Under the pieces are notes generated by a model, which searched no databases, was not told the origin of the DNA, and saw only the letters and a program-made list of their open reading frames with translations. This document shows positions 16,743 through 24,591 of a stretch of 32,303 nt of DNA, in pieces. Numbering within the stretch: the stretch's first letter is position 1; the number at the start of each line of letters is the position of its first letter. The stretch spans positions 1-32,303 of the forward strand of contig CAUHGY010000015.1 in assembly GCA_959605945.1 (NCBI GenBank). The letters run 5' to 3'. Position numbers and translations under genes: made by a program. The DNA is from an uncultured Clostridia bacterium (GTDB lineage: Bacteria > Bacillota > Clostridia > Christensenellales > Borkfalkiaceae).

Positions 16743-16867
16743 CCGAAAACAAAAAGTCAAATCAGGCACCCCTCCCTTTAAACAATGCGGAGGAACATGA
16801 CAGAAATTTATTCCTGCCTGCCGTTCGGAAGATTTCCGCGCAAACGTATTCCTTATATTGCTGAATT

Positions 16868-16911
16868 AAAAAAGTCCTTGTCCGCAAAAAACTGCGTACA
16901 AGGACTTTTTT
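16868..16911. terminator. Bidirectional terminator between araC-type gene and potD
   Basis: GTCCTTGT (16874-16881) pairs with ACAAGGAC (16898-16905), flanked by A6 on the left and T6 on the right, and CGCA/TGCG pairs inside the loop. The symmetry provides a U tract on both strands for the two convergent genes. Confidence 0.85.
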
Positions 16912-16941
16912 CAACCGAACTCTATTCGGATCCGATCGGGC

Positions 16942-18357
16942 TTACGATCTTTTCTTCGATTTTCTGAGCGCTTGCGAAATTTTATCTTTATATCTGATAA
17001 TCAGTACAACGCCTATAATCAGAACTACGCCGACCACTATAAGAATTATGGCCCAGACGGGGAAAGTTATAAATTTAACTCTGTTCCACATTGCATTTAT
17101 TTTTTCAAGAGTGGCATCGTTAAAATTATCCATAACCGCGCATCTTTGAATTATCGAATAATCGGGATACTGTGCGGCAAGCTGCTTATACATATTGTCG
17201 ACTTTCACGTTATATACCGAGTCTTCTCCCCCGAAGAAATATCCGAGATTTATGGTGTTTTCTCCGTCGGCATCTTCTTTTTCCTTTACATAGTCAAATA
17301 TTTCTTCGCCTGCTATACAGCTTACATAACCTATATAATCCATGTTGCGGATTGCGCTTTCAGGCGACGATATAAAATCAAGAAATTTCAAAGCGTTGGT
17401 TTCATCCGCATTTTTGGGCATGACCCATCCGTCAAACCATACGTTGGAACCTTCCTCGGGCACAACGTAACCGAAATTCTTGTTTACGGCTTCCCCTTCG
17501 TCAATAGTATAAACGGCGTCGCCGCTCCATGCAAAATTGACGTCTATGCGGCCGCTTAAAATATCGTTTTTGCCGCTGTCGACCTCAAATCCGTAAAGAT
17601 TGCCTTTGAGTTCTTTGAGCAGCTTTTCCACTTCGGCAACAGTCTCGTCATCCGTTCTGTTAAAAATCTCGAAAAGCGTGTCGGAATAATCGGCAGACGT
17701 CTTGTCGAGCGCAAGGAGTTCATCCTGATAAAGGGCGCCGAGAGCCATTATATAGGTATCTCTGATGCTGTCTTTGATGGTGACCTTGCCTTTATACTGT
17801 TCGTTCCATATGGATTTCCAATGATTGAGATCCTCAGCCGAAGTTTTATCCATATCGTAGAGGAAACCCATTGTTCCCCACATATAACCTATAGCATAGG
17901 TTTTCCCGTCGGCAGTATTTATATCCAGTTCGTCAAATATCTGTTTGATATAAGGCGATCCGTAATTGTCCCAGTTTGCAGGCGCATCGTAAGCCTTGAT
18001 CAAGCCTTCATCGCGCATTTTCATGATCATATATTCAGACGGACATATAAGATCGCATCCTTCGGGATTTTTTATCAGTTCATTATACATTTCCTCATTC
18101 GTGGCGAATGTCACGTAATTCACTTTAATACCCGTCTGCTGTTCGAAAGCATAAATAAGATCGTTATCGACGGTCGTTTCAACGTCGTCGTCAGCTACTT
18201 CGATATAATCTTCCCAACTGTAAACGGTAATCTCGGCCGTTTCGGATTCGTCTGCCGCTTTAACCGCATAACCGGGAACCAACTGCAGCACGGTAAAAAC
18301 AAACAGTGCTGCGGCAATAACGCATGTAATAAAATAATTTTTAGCTCTTGTTTTCAT
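16942..18357 (-). CDS. potD: Spermidine/putrescine ABC transporter substrate-binding protein, membrane-anchored
   Basis: The 471-residue protein is the extracellular receptor of the Pot importer. Residues 1-34 form a signal peptide without a lipobox cysteine (AVKA-ADES cleavage likely). ITVYSWEDYIE (about 43-53) and the following Asp/Trp-rich binding-cleft segments fit the PotD/PotF family. It is longer than usual PotD (about 350 residues) because of an extra segment near residues 350-430 and a C-terminal membrane helix (about 433-454) with a basic tail, KDKISQALRKSKKRS. It is therefore probably held by two possible anchors or, after signal cleavage, by the C-terminal helix. AAGGAG lies 7 bases before the ATG, which starts 1 base after the potC stop. 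Confidence 0.9.
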   Translation of the reverse strand: MKTRAKNYFITCVIAAALFVFTVLQLVPGYAVKAADESETAEITVYSWEDYIEVADDDVETTVDNDLIYAFEQQTGIKVNYVTFATNEEMYNELIKNPEGCDLICPSEYMIMKMRDEGLIKAYDAPANWDNYGSPYIKQIFDELDINTADGKTYAIGYMWGTMGFLYDMDKTSAEDLNHWKSIWNEQYKGKVTIKDSIRDTYIMALGALYQDELLALDKTSADYSDTLFEIFNRTDDETVAEVEKLLKELKGNLYGFEVDSGKNDILSGRIDVNFAWSGDAVYTIDEGEAVNKNFGYVVPEEGSNVWFDGWVMPKNADETNALKFLDFISSPESAIRNMDYIGYVSCIAGEEIFDYVKEKEDADGENTINLGYFFGGEDSVYNVKVDNMYKQLAAQYPDYSIIQRCAVMDNFNDATLEKINAMWNRVKFITFPVWAIILIVVGVVLIIGVVLIIRYKDKISQALRKSKKRS

Positions 18358-18358
18358 A

Positions 18359-19159
18359 TTAAAACTCCTTTCCAGACTTTTTCTTGCTTTTTACTTTCAG
18401 ATTCATTGCTATAACCACCAGAACGGTGATCATAAAAATTATTGTGGTAAGCGCCCGATATATCGGAACTTTTTTGCTGCCTTCTTCCGTAGCATGCGCG
18501 ATGGATTTATAAACCGCGGTGCTTATAGTATCGTAATTAAGCGGTGCAAGCGTAGCGGTTATTATATAATCGTCAAGCGACAGCGTTATCGCAAGAAGAA
18601 AACCCGATATTATTCCGGGCAGAATTTCCGGCAGCACAACCTTGAAAAGCGCTTGCGCAGGCGTCGCCCCGAGATCGAGCGCCGCTTCGTACAAAGCACC
18701 GTCCATCTGTTTCAATTTAGGCATCACCGAAAGAACCACAAACGGAGTAGTCAGCACAATATGCCCCACGTAAAGGCCGAACATTGACCTGTTCGACATA
18801 CCCAAAAGCATAAATACCATTACGAGACCGCAGGCGGTTACGACTTCCGAATTGACGACAGGTATCTGCGATGCGCCGTTGACAGCCTTGCCGAGTTTTC
18901 CCCTGCTGTAAAATATGCCGATTGCGCCGAGCGTTCCGAGAACAGTCGCCACGACGGACGATATGACGGCAAGCAGTACGGTATTCAGTATGACGTCCTT
19001 TATCGTTCCGAGCTTTTCATACCAAACAAAAGAGAAAGATTCCCAGATGCCTATATTTTTGCCCGAATTGAAACTGTATATAACCAAAACCAAAATAGGC
19101 ACGTAAATGAATGCGAGCACTAAAAAAATATATCCGTATTTTAAAATTTTCTTTATCAT
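18359..19159 (-). CDS. potC: Spermidine/putrescine ABC transporter permease PotC
   Basis: The 266-residue inner-membrane permease has about six membrane segments and the cytoplasmic EAA loop (EAALDLGATPAQALFKVVLPEILPGI region) that contacts the ATPase. The opening YGYIFLVLAFIYVPILVLVIYSF and the later LSLDDYIIT match PotC. With PotB it forms the channel for polyamine uptake. The ATG overlaps the end of potB by 4 bases, which implies translational coupling. Polyamine preference is inferred from gene order and family, since Pot-like systems also include other small cation importers. Confidence 0.92.
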   Translation of the reverse strand: MIKKILKYGYIFLVLAFIYVPILVLVIYSFNSGKNIGIWESFSFVWYEKLGTIKDVILNTVLLAVISSVVATVLGTLGAIGIFYSRGKLGKAVNGASQIPVVNSEVVTACGLVMVFMLLGMSNRSMFGLYVGHIVLTTPFVVLSVMPKLKQMDGALYEAALDLGATPAQALFKVVLPEILPGIISGFLLAITLSLDDYIITATLAPLNYDTISTAVYKSIAHATEEGSKKVPIYRALTTIIFMITVLVVIAMNLKVKSKKKSGKEF

Positions 19160-20007
19160 AAATTAGTACCCCTGGTATTATCCGCACCTTTAAATCCGCC
19201 TGTAAAGAGCATGGTTACAAACAAAATAATAAGCATTATCAGCGCAATAGCCGCTCCCTCGTTTATGTTTATAGGCGCACCGCCGTCGCCGAGAAAACAT
19301 TTTGCCACGAGTTTACCTATAAGCGAAAATCCCGTTCCTCCAAGAGTGTCGGTAATTACGTAACAGCTCATAACAGGCAAAAAGACCATCATGGCGCCGC
19401 TGATAATCCCAGGCATGGAAAGCGGAAGCGTGACCTTGAAAAAAACCTTAGGCTTGCTTGCGCCGAGATCGGCAGCCGCTTCTTCAAGGCTTTTATCCAT
19501 TTTAATTAACGACGAATATATCGGCATCACCATAAACGGCAAAAAGTCGTAAGTGAGGCCTATGATGCTTGCAGTGCTTCCCAGCGGAATTCCGAGCAAT
19601 CCCAATATCTCTTTCATCGCCATCGCGCGAAGAACAAAGTTAATCCACATGGGCATAACAAAGAGCAACAACAGAACGGCTGCGGTTTTTCCTTTCATTT
19701 TCGAAAGTATATACGCTACGGGATAAGCTATCAGAAGGCACAGACAAGTAACGACGATGCTCACCAAAACGCTGATTATAACCGTGCTTATATTCGTCGG
19801 ATCGGAAAAAAACCACGCGAAATTCTCGAAAGTAAAACTGCCGTCTTTTGCCGTGAATGCATAGTAGACGATGAGCATAAGCGGAAAAATCACGAAGCAT
19901 ATCAAAAACACCGCGTAAGGAATGCACAGGTGTTTGCGGGAGAACGAAAACGAAAATTTTCTTCCGCCTGCCGGAACTTCGTTTTTATCTGTCTTTACGG
20001 AAGTCAT
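19156..20007 (-). CDS. potB: Spermidine/putrescine ABC transporter permease PotB
   Basis: The 283-residue permease has a basic N-terminal tail, six hydrophobic segments and an EAA loop reading EAAADLGASKPKVFFKV followed by LPLSMPGI. VMPMWINFVLRAMAMKEIL resembles the conserved region of PotB. It pairs with PotC to form the transmembrane channel driven by PotA. Its ATG overlaps the potA stop by 4 bases. Confidence 0.92.
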   Translation of the reverse strand: MTSVKTDKNEVPAGGRKFSFSFSRKHLCIPYAVFLICFVIFPLMLIVYYAFTAKDGSFTFENFAWFFSDPTNISTVIISVLVSIVVTCLCLLIAYPVAYILSKMKGKTAAVLLLLFVMPMWINFVLRAMAMKEILGLLGIPLGSTASIIGLTYDFLPFMVMPIYSSLIKMDKSLEEAAADLGASKPKVFFKVTLPLSMPGIISGAMMVFLPVMSCYVITDTLGGTGFSLIGKLVAKCFLGDGGAPININEGAAIALIMLIILFVTMLFTGGFKGADNTRGTNL

Positions 20008-21512
20008 CTCTTTATCTCCTGCTTTAAGGAAAGTCTGATTTTTTCTTTGGGAATTATGACCGACACCCTGTCGTTTTCGTTCCAGGTATCTTCGGTGTCG
20101 AAAACGAAATCTTCTTCGTTTTCGTCGGTTCTCACTATAAGCTGATAGTGATCGCCTTTATAGATCATGGAAACGATGTTTCCTATCGCGCCGCCTGCGT
20201 CGGCATCGTCGCTTATCTCTATGTCTTTCAGCCCTACTTCAACGTTTACGTCGGTATCCGTGAGATCGATTTTTTCGCCTTCGGCAGTTATCAGATATCC
20301 TTCCTCGTCGACAATGGATCCCGGGTAAAGCTGCGTGACGTCACATTCGAATTCGCCGTCGCCGAAACACACCGTATTCTTTTTGGTGATATAACCGTCA
20401 TATTTATTGGACGAAAATTCCTTTGCCATGATGTGTATATCGGACGGTTTTATAAATATGCTCGCCTTCTCTCCGGCTTTTCTTTCAACCGTATCCTGAA
20501 TTACGATTTCGGTTTTACCGACCTTCATGACCATTTCGTAATGCACGCCTTTAAAAATCGAGCTGACGATTTTCCCCTTGACCTGACCTTTATCCTCATC
20601 CATGAGAAAAACGTCTTCCGGCCGCACGACTACATCGACTTTTTCGTTTTTCTCGAAGTCGTCCACGCAGTCGAAAACGTTGCCGATAAAGCGCACTTTT
20701 TTCTCACCGACCATTGTGCCGCTGAAAATATTGCTTTCGCCTATGAAATCGGCGACAAAAGCGTTTTTCGGCTCGTTATATATATCGGTAGGACTGCCTA
20801 TCTGCTGTATAACTCCGTCTTTCATGACCACTATGGTATCGCTCATGGTAAGTGCTTCTTCCTGGTCGTGCGTGACGTAAATGAAAGTTATACCGAGTTT
20901 TTTGTGCATCTCTTTGAGTTCGAGCTGCATATCTTTTCTCATTTTCAGGTCAAGCGCGCCGAGCGGCTCGTCGAGAAGCAGAATCTTCGGTTCGTTGACG
21001 ATGGCGCGGGCAATCGCCACTCTTTGCTGCTGCCCGCCCGAAAGCGTGGATACGCTGCGTTTTTCAAAACCTTCGAGATCGACTATCCTCAGGGCTTTTT
21101 CAACTTTATCCACTATTTCATCCTTAGAAAGTTTTACCGTCTTTAAAACGGAATTGCCTTTTTTATCGGTGACGCTTTTTTTCATCTTTTTAAGTTTCAG
21201 CCCGAACGCTATATTATCGTAAACATTGAGATGCGGAAAAAGCGCATAGCGCTGAAATACGGTATTTATAGGCCGCTTATTCGGCGGCATATCGCTTATA
21301 TCCTGCCCGTTCAAAAGAATTTTGCCTTCGCTCGGCTTATCGAAACCCGCAATCATCCGAAGCGTGGTGGTTTTACCGCAGCCGGACGGCCCGAGAAAGG
21401 TTATAAACTCGCCTTTCCTGACATAAAGATTGACGTTATCCACCGCCACTACGCCGTCTTCAAACTTTCTGGTAATACCGACGAGTTCAATAATTTTTTC
21501 AGAATTTGTCAT
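20004..21512 (-). CDS. potA: Spermidine/putrescine ABC transporter ATP-binding protein with two TOBE-like domains
   Basis: The 502-residue ATPase energises polyamine import. It has Walker A GPSGCGKTT (41-49), signature LSGGQ (157-161), Walker B ILLLDEP (177-183) and the H-loop His in YVTHDQEE (H215). A Lys/Ser-rich insert at residues about 109-131 lies between the Q-loop and the signature. It is much longer than usual PotA (about 350-380 residues). After the first regulatory TOBE-like segment (about 309-362) comes a linker and then a second, similar one (about 440-494): compare GKIVSSIFKGVHYEMVM with GNIVSMIYKGDHYQLIV. GAGG lies 9 bases before the ATG. Confidence 0.95.
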   Translation of the reverse strand: MTNSEKIIELVGITRKFEDGVVAVDNVNLYVRKGEFITFLGPSGCGKTTTLRMIAGFDKPSEGKILLNGQDISDMPPNKRPINTVFQRYALFPHLNVYDNIAFGLKLKKMKKSVTDKKGNSVLKTVKLSKDEIVDKVEKALRIVDLEGFEKRSVSTLSGGQQQRVAIARAIVNEPKILLLDEPLGALDLKMRKDMQLELKEMHKKLGITFIYVTHDQEEALTMSDTIVVMKDGVIQQIGSPTDIYNEPKNAFVADFIGESNIFSGTMVGEKKVRFIGNVFDCVDDFEKNEKVDVVVRPEDVFLMDEDKGQVKGKIVSSIFKGVHYEMVMKVGKTEIVIQDTVERKAGEKASIFIKPSDIHIMAKEFSSNKYDGYITKKNTVCFGDGEFECDVTQLYPGSIVDEEGYLITAEGEKIDLTDTDVNVEVGLKDIEISDDADAGGAIGNIVSMIYKGDHYQLIVRTDENEEDFVFDTEDTWNENDRVSVIIPKEKIRLSLKQEIKR

Positions 21513-21584
21513 GCACTTTTCCTCTTTGTAAATAAAATCGCTTCAAGCTTGCGGACAATCCGCTCTGCCGCCTAAAAGACGTTT

Positions 21585-21629
21585 CCGCGGCAAACGCCGC
21601 GGGAGCCGCTTATTCTGCGGCAAACGCCG
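21585..21629. repeat. Direct repeat of a hairpin-forming 13-mer in the potA leader
   Basis: GCGGCAAACGCCG occurs at 21587-21599 and again at 21617-21629, exactly 30 bp apart. Each copy folds on itself around an AAAC (GTTT) loop; in the first copy the stem extends to 7 bp (CCGCGGC/GCCGCGG). It lies in the gap of 276 bases between the XRE regulator and potA, on what should be one transcript. No T tract follows on the minus strand. Confidence 0.6.
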
Positions 21630-21788
21630 ATATTTACGCGCACCGTAAAGTACCCGACCGGCATTCCAAACTTCACTGATTCCTAAAAACTCTTTAAGAT
21701 ACCTGCACTGCGCGAAACACCGATGCGCTTTAAATTTTCCGACGCATTTTTTATGCACATATGCGCCGATAAACAGCCTTTTAAGAAT

Positions 21789-22325
21789 TTAAAAGCTCGG
21801 CGGCGAAGATACCCAGATAAACTCTGCCTGTTTGTCGGTAACGTTCTTTATGCAGTGCGTCTTGCTTGCGGTAAAGTAAAAACTCTCTCCCTTTTTGACC
21901 TTCACCTTTCTCTTGCCTATCACCAACATGATTTCGCCTTTTATAACATAACCGAACTCTTCCCCTTCATGCGGAAAATCGTCGTCTGTCCGATGACCGC
22001 CGTTCAGCACCATATGTACGGGTTCCATTGCATTTTTCTGCGCATTGGGAACAAGCCAGTTCAGTACGAAAGCGTCGGTTGTTTTCTCGATAAACTCGTT
22101 TTTGTTGAACGCTACTTTTTCTTCGTTGTCCGCATCTGAGAAAAACTCTTTCAAGTTGGTGCCGAGTGCCGATAAAATATCTATAAGCGTTGCAATCGAA
22201 GGGCTTGTAAGATCGTTTTCAAGCTGGGAAATATACCCTTTGGTAAGCTCGCACCTGTCGGCAAGTTCTTCCTGCGTAAGCTCGCAGGACAGTCTTAAAT
22301 CCTTTATCTTTTCGCCTATTATCAT
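21789..22325 (-). CDS. XRE family regulator with C-terminal cupin (PuuR-like)
   Basis: The 178-residue protein has an N-terminal XRE helix-turn-helix (about 3-58: LTQEELADRCELTKGYISQLEN) and a C-terminal cupin_2 domain (about 100-172: EEFGYVIKGEIMLVIG then VKKGESFYFTASKTHCIKN). This pairing is typical of PuuR-type regulators of polyamine metabolism, and in Clostridia such genes often stand just before potABCD, as here. It probably represses its own promoter and the pot genes, with the cupin sensing a polyamine or related metabolite. AAAGGTG lies 5 bases before the ATG. The promoter is consensus and carries AT-rich repeats that could be the operator. Confidence 0.93.
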   Translation of the reverse strand: MIIGEKIKDLRLSCELTQEELADRCELTKGYISQLENDLTSPSIATLIDILSALGTNLKEFFSDADNEEKVAFNKNEFIEKTTDAFVLNWLVPNAQKNAMEPVHMVLNGGHRTDDDFPHEGEEFGYVIKGEIMLVIGKRKVKVKKGESFYFTASKTHCIKNVTDKQAEFIWVSSPPSF

Positions 22326-22342
22326 GATTACACCTTTCGCGG

Positions 22343-22415
22343 TTTAGAGATTATTAACAAAAAGTTTAATAAATCTAAACTTTTGCGACGCTAACTATTA
22401 TATAAATTTAGATTT
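22343..22415 (-). promoter_or_regulatory. Candidate XRE operator repeats
   Basis: AAATCTAAA (22371-22379) and its inverse TTTAGATTT (22407-22415) flank the -10 box, with centres 36 bp apart, and a variant TTTAGAGATT lies at 22343-22352. A separate 9-bp inverted repeat AAAAGTTTA/TAAACTTTT spans 22360-22384 with a 7-base centre. Autoregulator sites are a reasonable reading; it is inference. Confidence 0.5.
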
Positions 22416-22425
22416 CTTATGTCAA
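22397..22425 (-). promoter_or_regulatory. Consensus promoter of the XRE-potABCD operon
   Basis: On the minus strand TTGACA (22420-22425) and TATAAT (22397-22402) are separated by 17 bases, a perfect sigma-A consensus. The predicted leader is about 65 bases. A promoter this strong usually needs a repressor. Confidence 0.88.
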
Positions 22426-22509
22426 TCGTTTTTCAATACTTTTTTAAATTTTTTCAACATGTTTCCCGTCGCTTTTTTCCCGCACGAAAAAACCGCAGGA
22501 TGCAGCTGT

Positions 22510-22557
22510 GTTTTTTGAAAAACAAAAGATGCCGTTTCAGGATAAGATCCGGCATCT
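22510..22557 (-). terminator. Terminator of the Mrr-type pseudogene
   Basis: On the minus strand AGATGCCG (22550-22557) pairs with CGGCATCT (22527-22534) around a 15-base loop and is followed by TTTGTTTTTC. It lies about 60 bases after the stop codon. Confidence 0.7.
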
Positions 22558-22617
22558 CGAATGACGTTGTTTTTCATATTATACCGATAATGTTTGATGA
22601 TAACGTTGCGTTAAATA

Positions 22618-23535
22618 TTATATCGATTCGAAATAATCGCTGTCGAGCCGTTTGATCTCAAAACGTTTTTCGGTAGACACACCTATATTGTGCTCATACA
22701 TCAGCTCCACAAGCTTCTGCCCGTCGATCAGAATAATGGACGTATCGTTACGCGGCTTGTATTCGACGGCTTCTTTCGTAAAGCCCGAAGTTGTGATAAA
22801 AATTCCTTTTCTGGCTCCCTGCCCCGCCAAGGCGCCTACGAATTTTTGGATTTCGGGTCTGCCCACGAGATTCCCCCTTTGCCAGCGTTTGGCCTGTATA
22901 TATATGATATCCAGACCGAGTTTATCTTCTTTTATAAGTCCGTCAATCCCCTCGTCGTTTGTTTTTTCGTCGCCCTGCCGGCGTCTTCAAAGCTGCCGCC
23001 GTAGCCCATGGCTACAATTAAGTCGACGACTAAATGCTCAAAGAAATCAAAAGTCTGCTCTATTACTTTATTCAAAAGATCGTCGCATACGCTTTTCTTT
23101 ATAATCTCGTAATAAGAAAACATTTTTTCGGACGGAGTCTGAGATTCCGCTTCATTTTCTTCAATCACCTTGTTGCCTTCCTGCTTATGCGAGAAGGGTC
23201 TGAAATTCCATAAAAGCCTTATATCTTTTAAGGTACTTTGAATTTAAATCGGTTACTTTTTTCTTAACGACTTTTCTGCCCTCATCGGTAATTACAAAAT
23301 GGGCGCGGGACGGGCTGTCCAATAAACCCGCTTTTTTCAAATATGTAATTGCCCAGCCTATCCTGTTTAAATATGTCGGTTCCTGCTGCGACGATAGTTT
23401 TTCTTCCATTTGTTCCTGCGTCAATTTAAATTCACGGGCCATAGCCGCAAATATATCTTTTTTATAATATATATTTCCGTCGGATAGAAATTTTAAAACC
23501 GGAAACATAAATTCCTGATAACCCGGAATCGCCAT
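22618..23535 (-). pseudogene. mrr: Mrr-type restriction endonuclease, broken by two frameshifts
   Basis: Three consecutive frames together give a full Mrr protein, a type IV enzyme that cuts methylated DNA. The N-terminal winged-helix part (23535-23185; IPGYQEFMFPVLKFL, NRIGWAITYLKKAGLL) ends early at a TAA. Dropping one T near 23200 joins it to FRPFSHKQEGNK and the second frame (to 22932; FFEHLVVDLIVAMGYGG). That frame stops too, but adding one base at the A6 run (22962-22967) restores NDEGIDGLIKEDKLGLDIIYIQAKRW and runs into the last frame (VGRPEIQKFVGALAGQGARKGIFITTSGF). The PD-(D/E)xK motif thus spans the second break, with D of EGID in one frame and QAK in the next. The start MAIPGYQEF at 23535 has AGGG upstream. 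Sequencing error is possible but less likely for two events. Confidence 0.85.
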
Positions 23536-23698
23536 AATAATAACCCTTTTATAACCCATTAAAATATTTTTCAAATTTCCAAGCAGAACTGTTTACCCGA
23601 AAAAGCATTATCCCGCCATAAACCCATTATTCAGCTTGCCGCAATATCAGCCTCATGCGACAGAGGCGATTTTCCCTTGTTTTACCCGCAAGCGGATT

Positions 23699-24448
23699 TC
23701 AGGAAACGATAATTTCGGGCAGTTCGAAAGCACAGTCCAGCATATCTGACATGTCTTTATCGCTCACCATAGCGTCAATGTCGCAAAGTTCGCACAGTTT
23801 GAAAGCCGCAGACGCACCGAGTTTTTCCGCATCGCAGAGAAACACCGATTTTTTCGCGTTTTTCATCATAACGCGTCTCACTGCGTTTTCTTCCGGCGAA
23901 TTGTCCCATATCACGCCGTCGCTTCCGAGAGACATTGCCGAAAAAAACAGCACGTCGGCCCTGATCCCCGCAGCGGCACTCTCTGCAACGTCACCTATCA
24001 GAACAGACGAATTGGTCCTTATGGTACGCCCGCCCGTACAGCAACAGTTTACTTTCAGTTTGGAAAGAAGCGACAGCGCGTCAACACCGTTGGTAACGGC
24101 GGTCACGTTTTTTATTTCCGCAAGATAGGGAACAATATAAAATGCCGAAGTAGAACCGTCGAGAAACACCACGTCTCCTTCCTTAACAAATTTTACCGCG
24201 GAAAGCGCCATTCTCTTTTTTACGGCAGCGTTGACGTCGGCACGGTATTCAAAGTCGGGTATATTCAATTCGCCGCTCAATTCGGCACCGCCGTGCGTGC
24301 GGATAACAAGCCCCCTGTCCTGCATGGCGCTAAGTTTACGTCTGACCGTAGACCGGCTGCAATATATCAATTCGGCAATCTCTTCCACACTCGCACGGAC
24401 GTTCCGTTTCAGGTAGTCGAGAATAACTTTTTCATCCTTTTTAATCAT
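23699..24448 (-). CDS. DeoR/GlpR family transcriptional regulator
   Basis: The 249-residue protein has an N-terminal DeoR winged helix (VEEIAELIYCSRSTVRRKLSAMQDRGLVIRTHGGA region, about 20-55) and a C-terminal sugar-phosphate sensing domain (DVVFLDGSTSAFYIVPYL, then TAVTNGVDAL, and later KKSVFLCDAEKLG). DeoR proteins usually repress sugar or nucleoside catabolism and respond to a phosphorylated intermediate. The ATG at 24448 is used rather than a TTG directly before it; no good ribosome binding site is seen. It diverges from the YgjV-like gene, with a half-site pair in between. The nearby nagAB-like and adenine deaminase genes are possible targets. Confidence 0.9.
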   Translation of the reverse strand: MIKKDEKVILDYLKRNVRASVEEIAELIYCSRSTVRRKLSAMQDRGLVIRTHGGAELSGELNIPDFEYRADVNAAVKKRMALSAVKFVKEGDVVFLDGSTSAFYIVPYLAEIKNVTAVTNGVDALSLLSKLKVNCCCTGGRTIRTNSSVLIGDVAESAAAGIRADVLFFSAMSLGSDGVIWDNSPEENAVRRVMMKNAKKSVFLCDAEKLGASAAFKLCELCDIDAMVSDKDMSDMLDCAFELPEIIVS

Positions 24449-24469
24449 CAAAATGACCGTTTAACCTGC

Positions 24470-24563
24470 AAATGAGCATATTTTCAAATCAATTCTTCAA
24501 TTTACGCGCAATATGCGAATAAATAGTTAAAAGATTTGCTCATTTTTTGTTTCATTATATAAT
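24470..24563 (+). promoter_or_regulatory. Divergent control region: promoter of the YgjV-like gene and inverted AAATGAGCA sites
   Basis: TTGCTC (24536-24541) and TATAAT (24558-24563) are 16 bases apart. AAATGAGCA occurs at 24470-24478 and inverted at 24537-24545, over the -35, so with one more matching flanking base pair the two sites could be a DeoR operator pair that loops the gap. Confidence 0.6.
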
Positions 24564-24591
24564 GTAAAAGATATTTTGTAAAGGAAAAATC

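Noticed and set aside
16797..16967. Small plus-strand frame with a good GGAGG site after the AraC gene
   Set aside because: Its coding part runs through the bidirectional terminator at 16868-16911 and into the end of potD. A short peptide cannot be excluded, but there is no support for one.
20148..21146. A 332-codon plus-strand open frame opposite potA
   Set aside because: It is a reading-frame shadow of the potA gene.
21543..21758. 71-codon basic frame between the XRE regulator and potA
   Set aside because: It would start with GTG without a ribosome binding site, and its repeated Leu-Pro-Arg pattern comes from the DNA repeats at 21585-21629.
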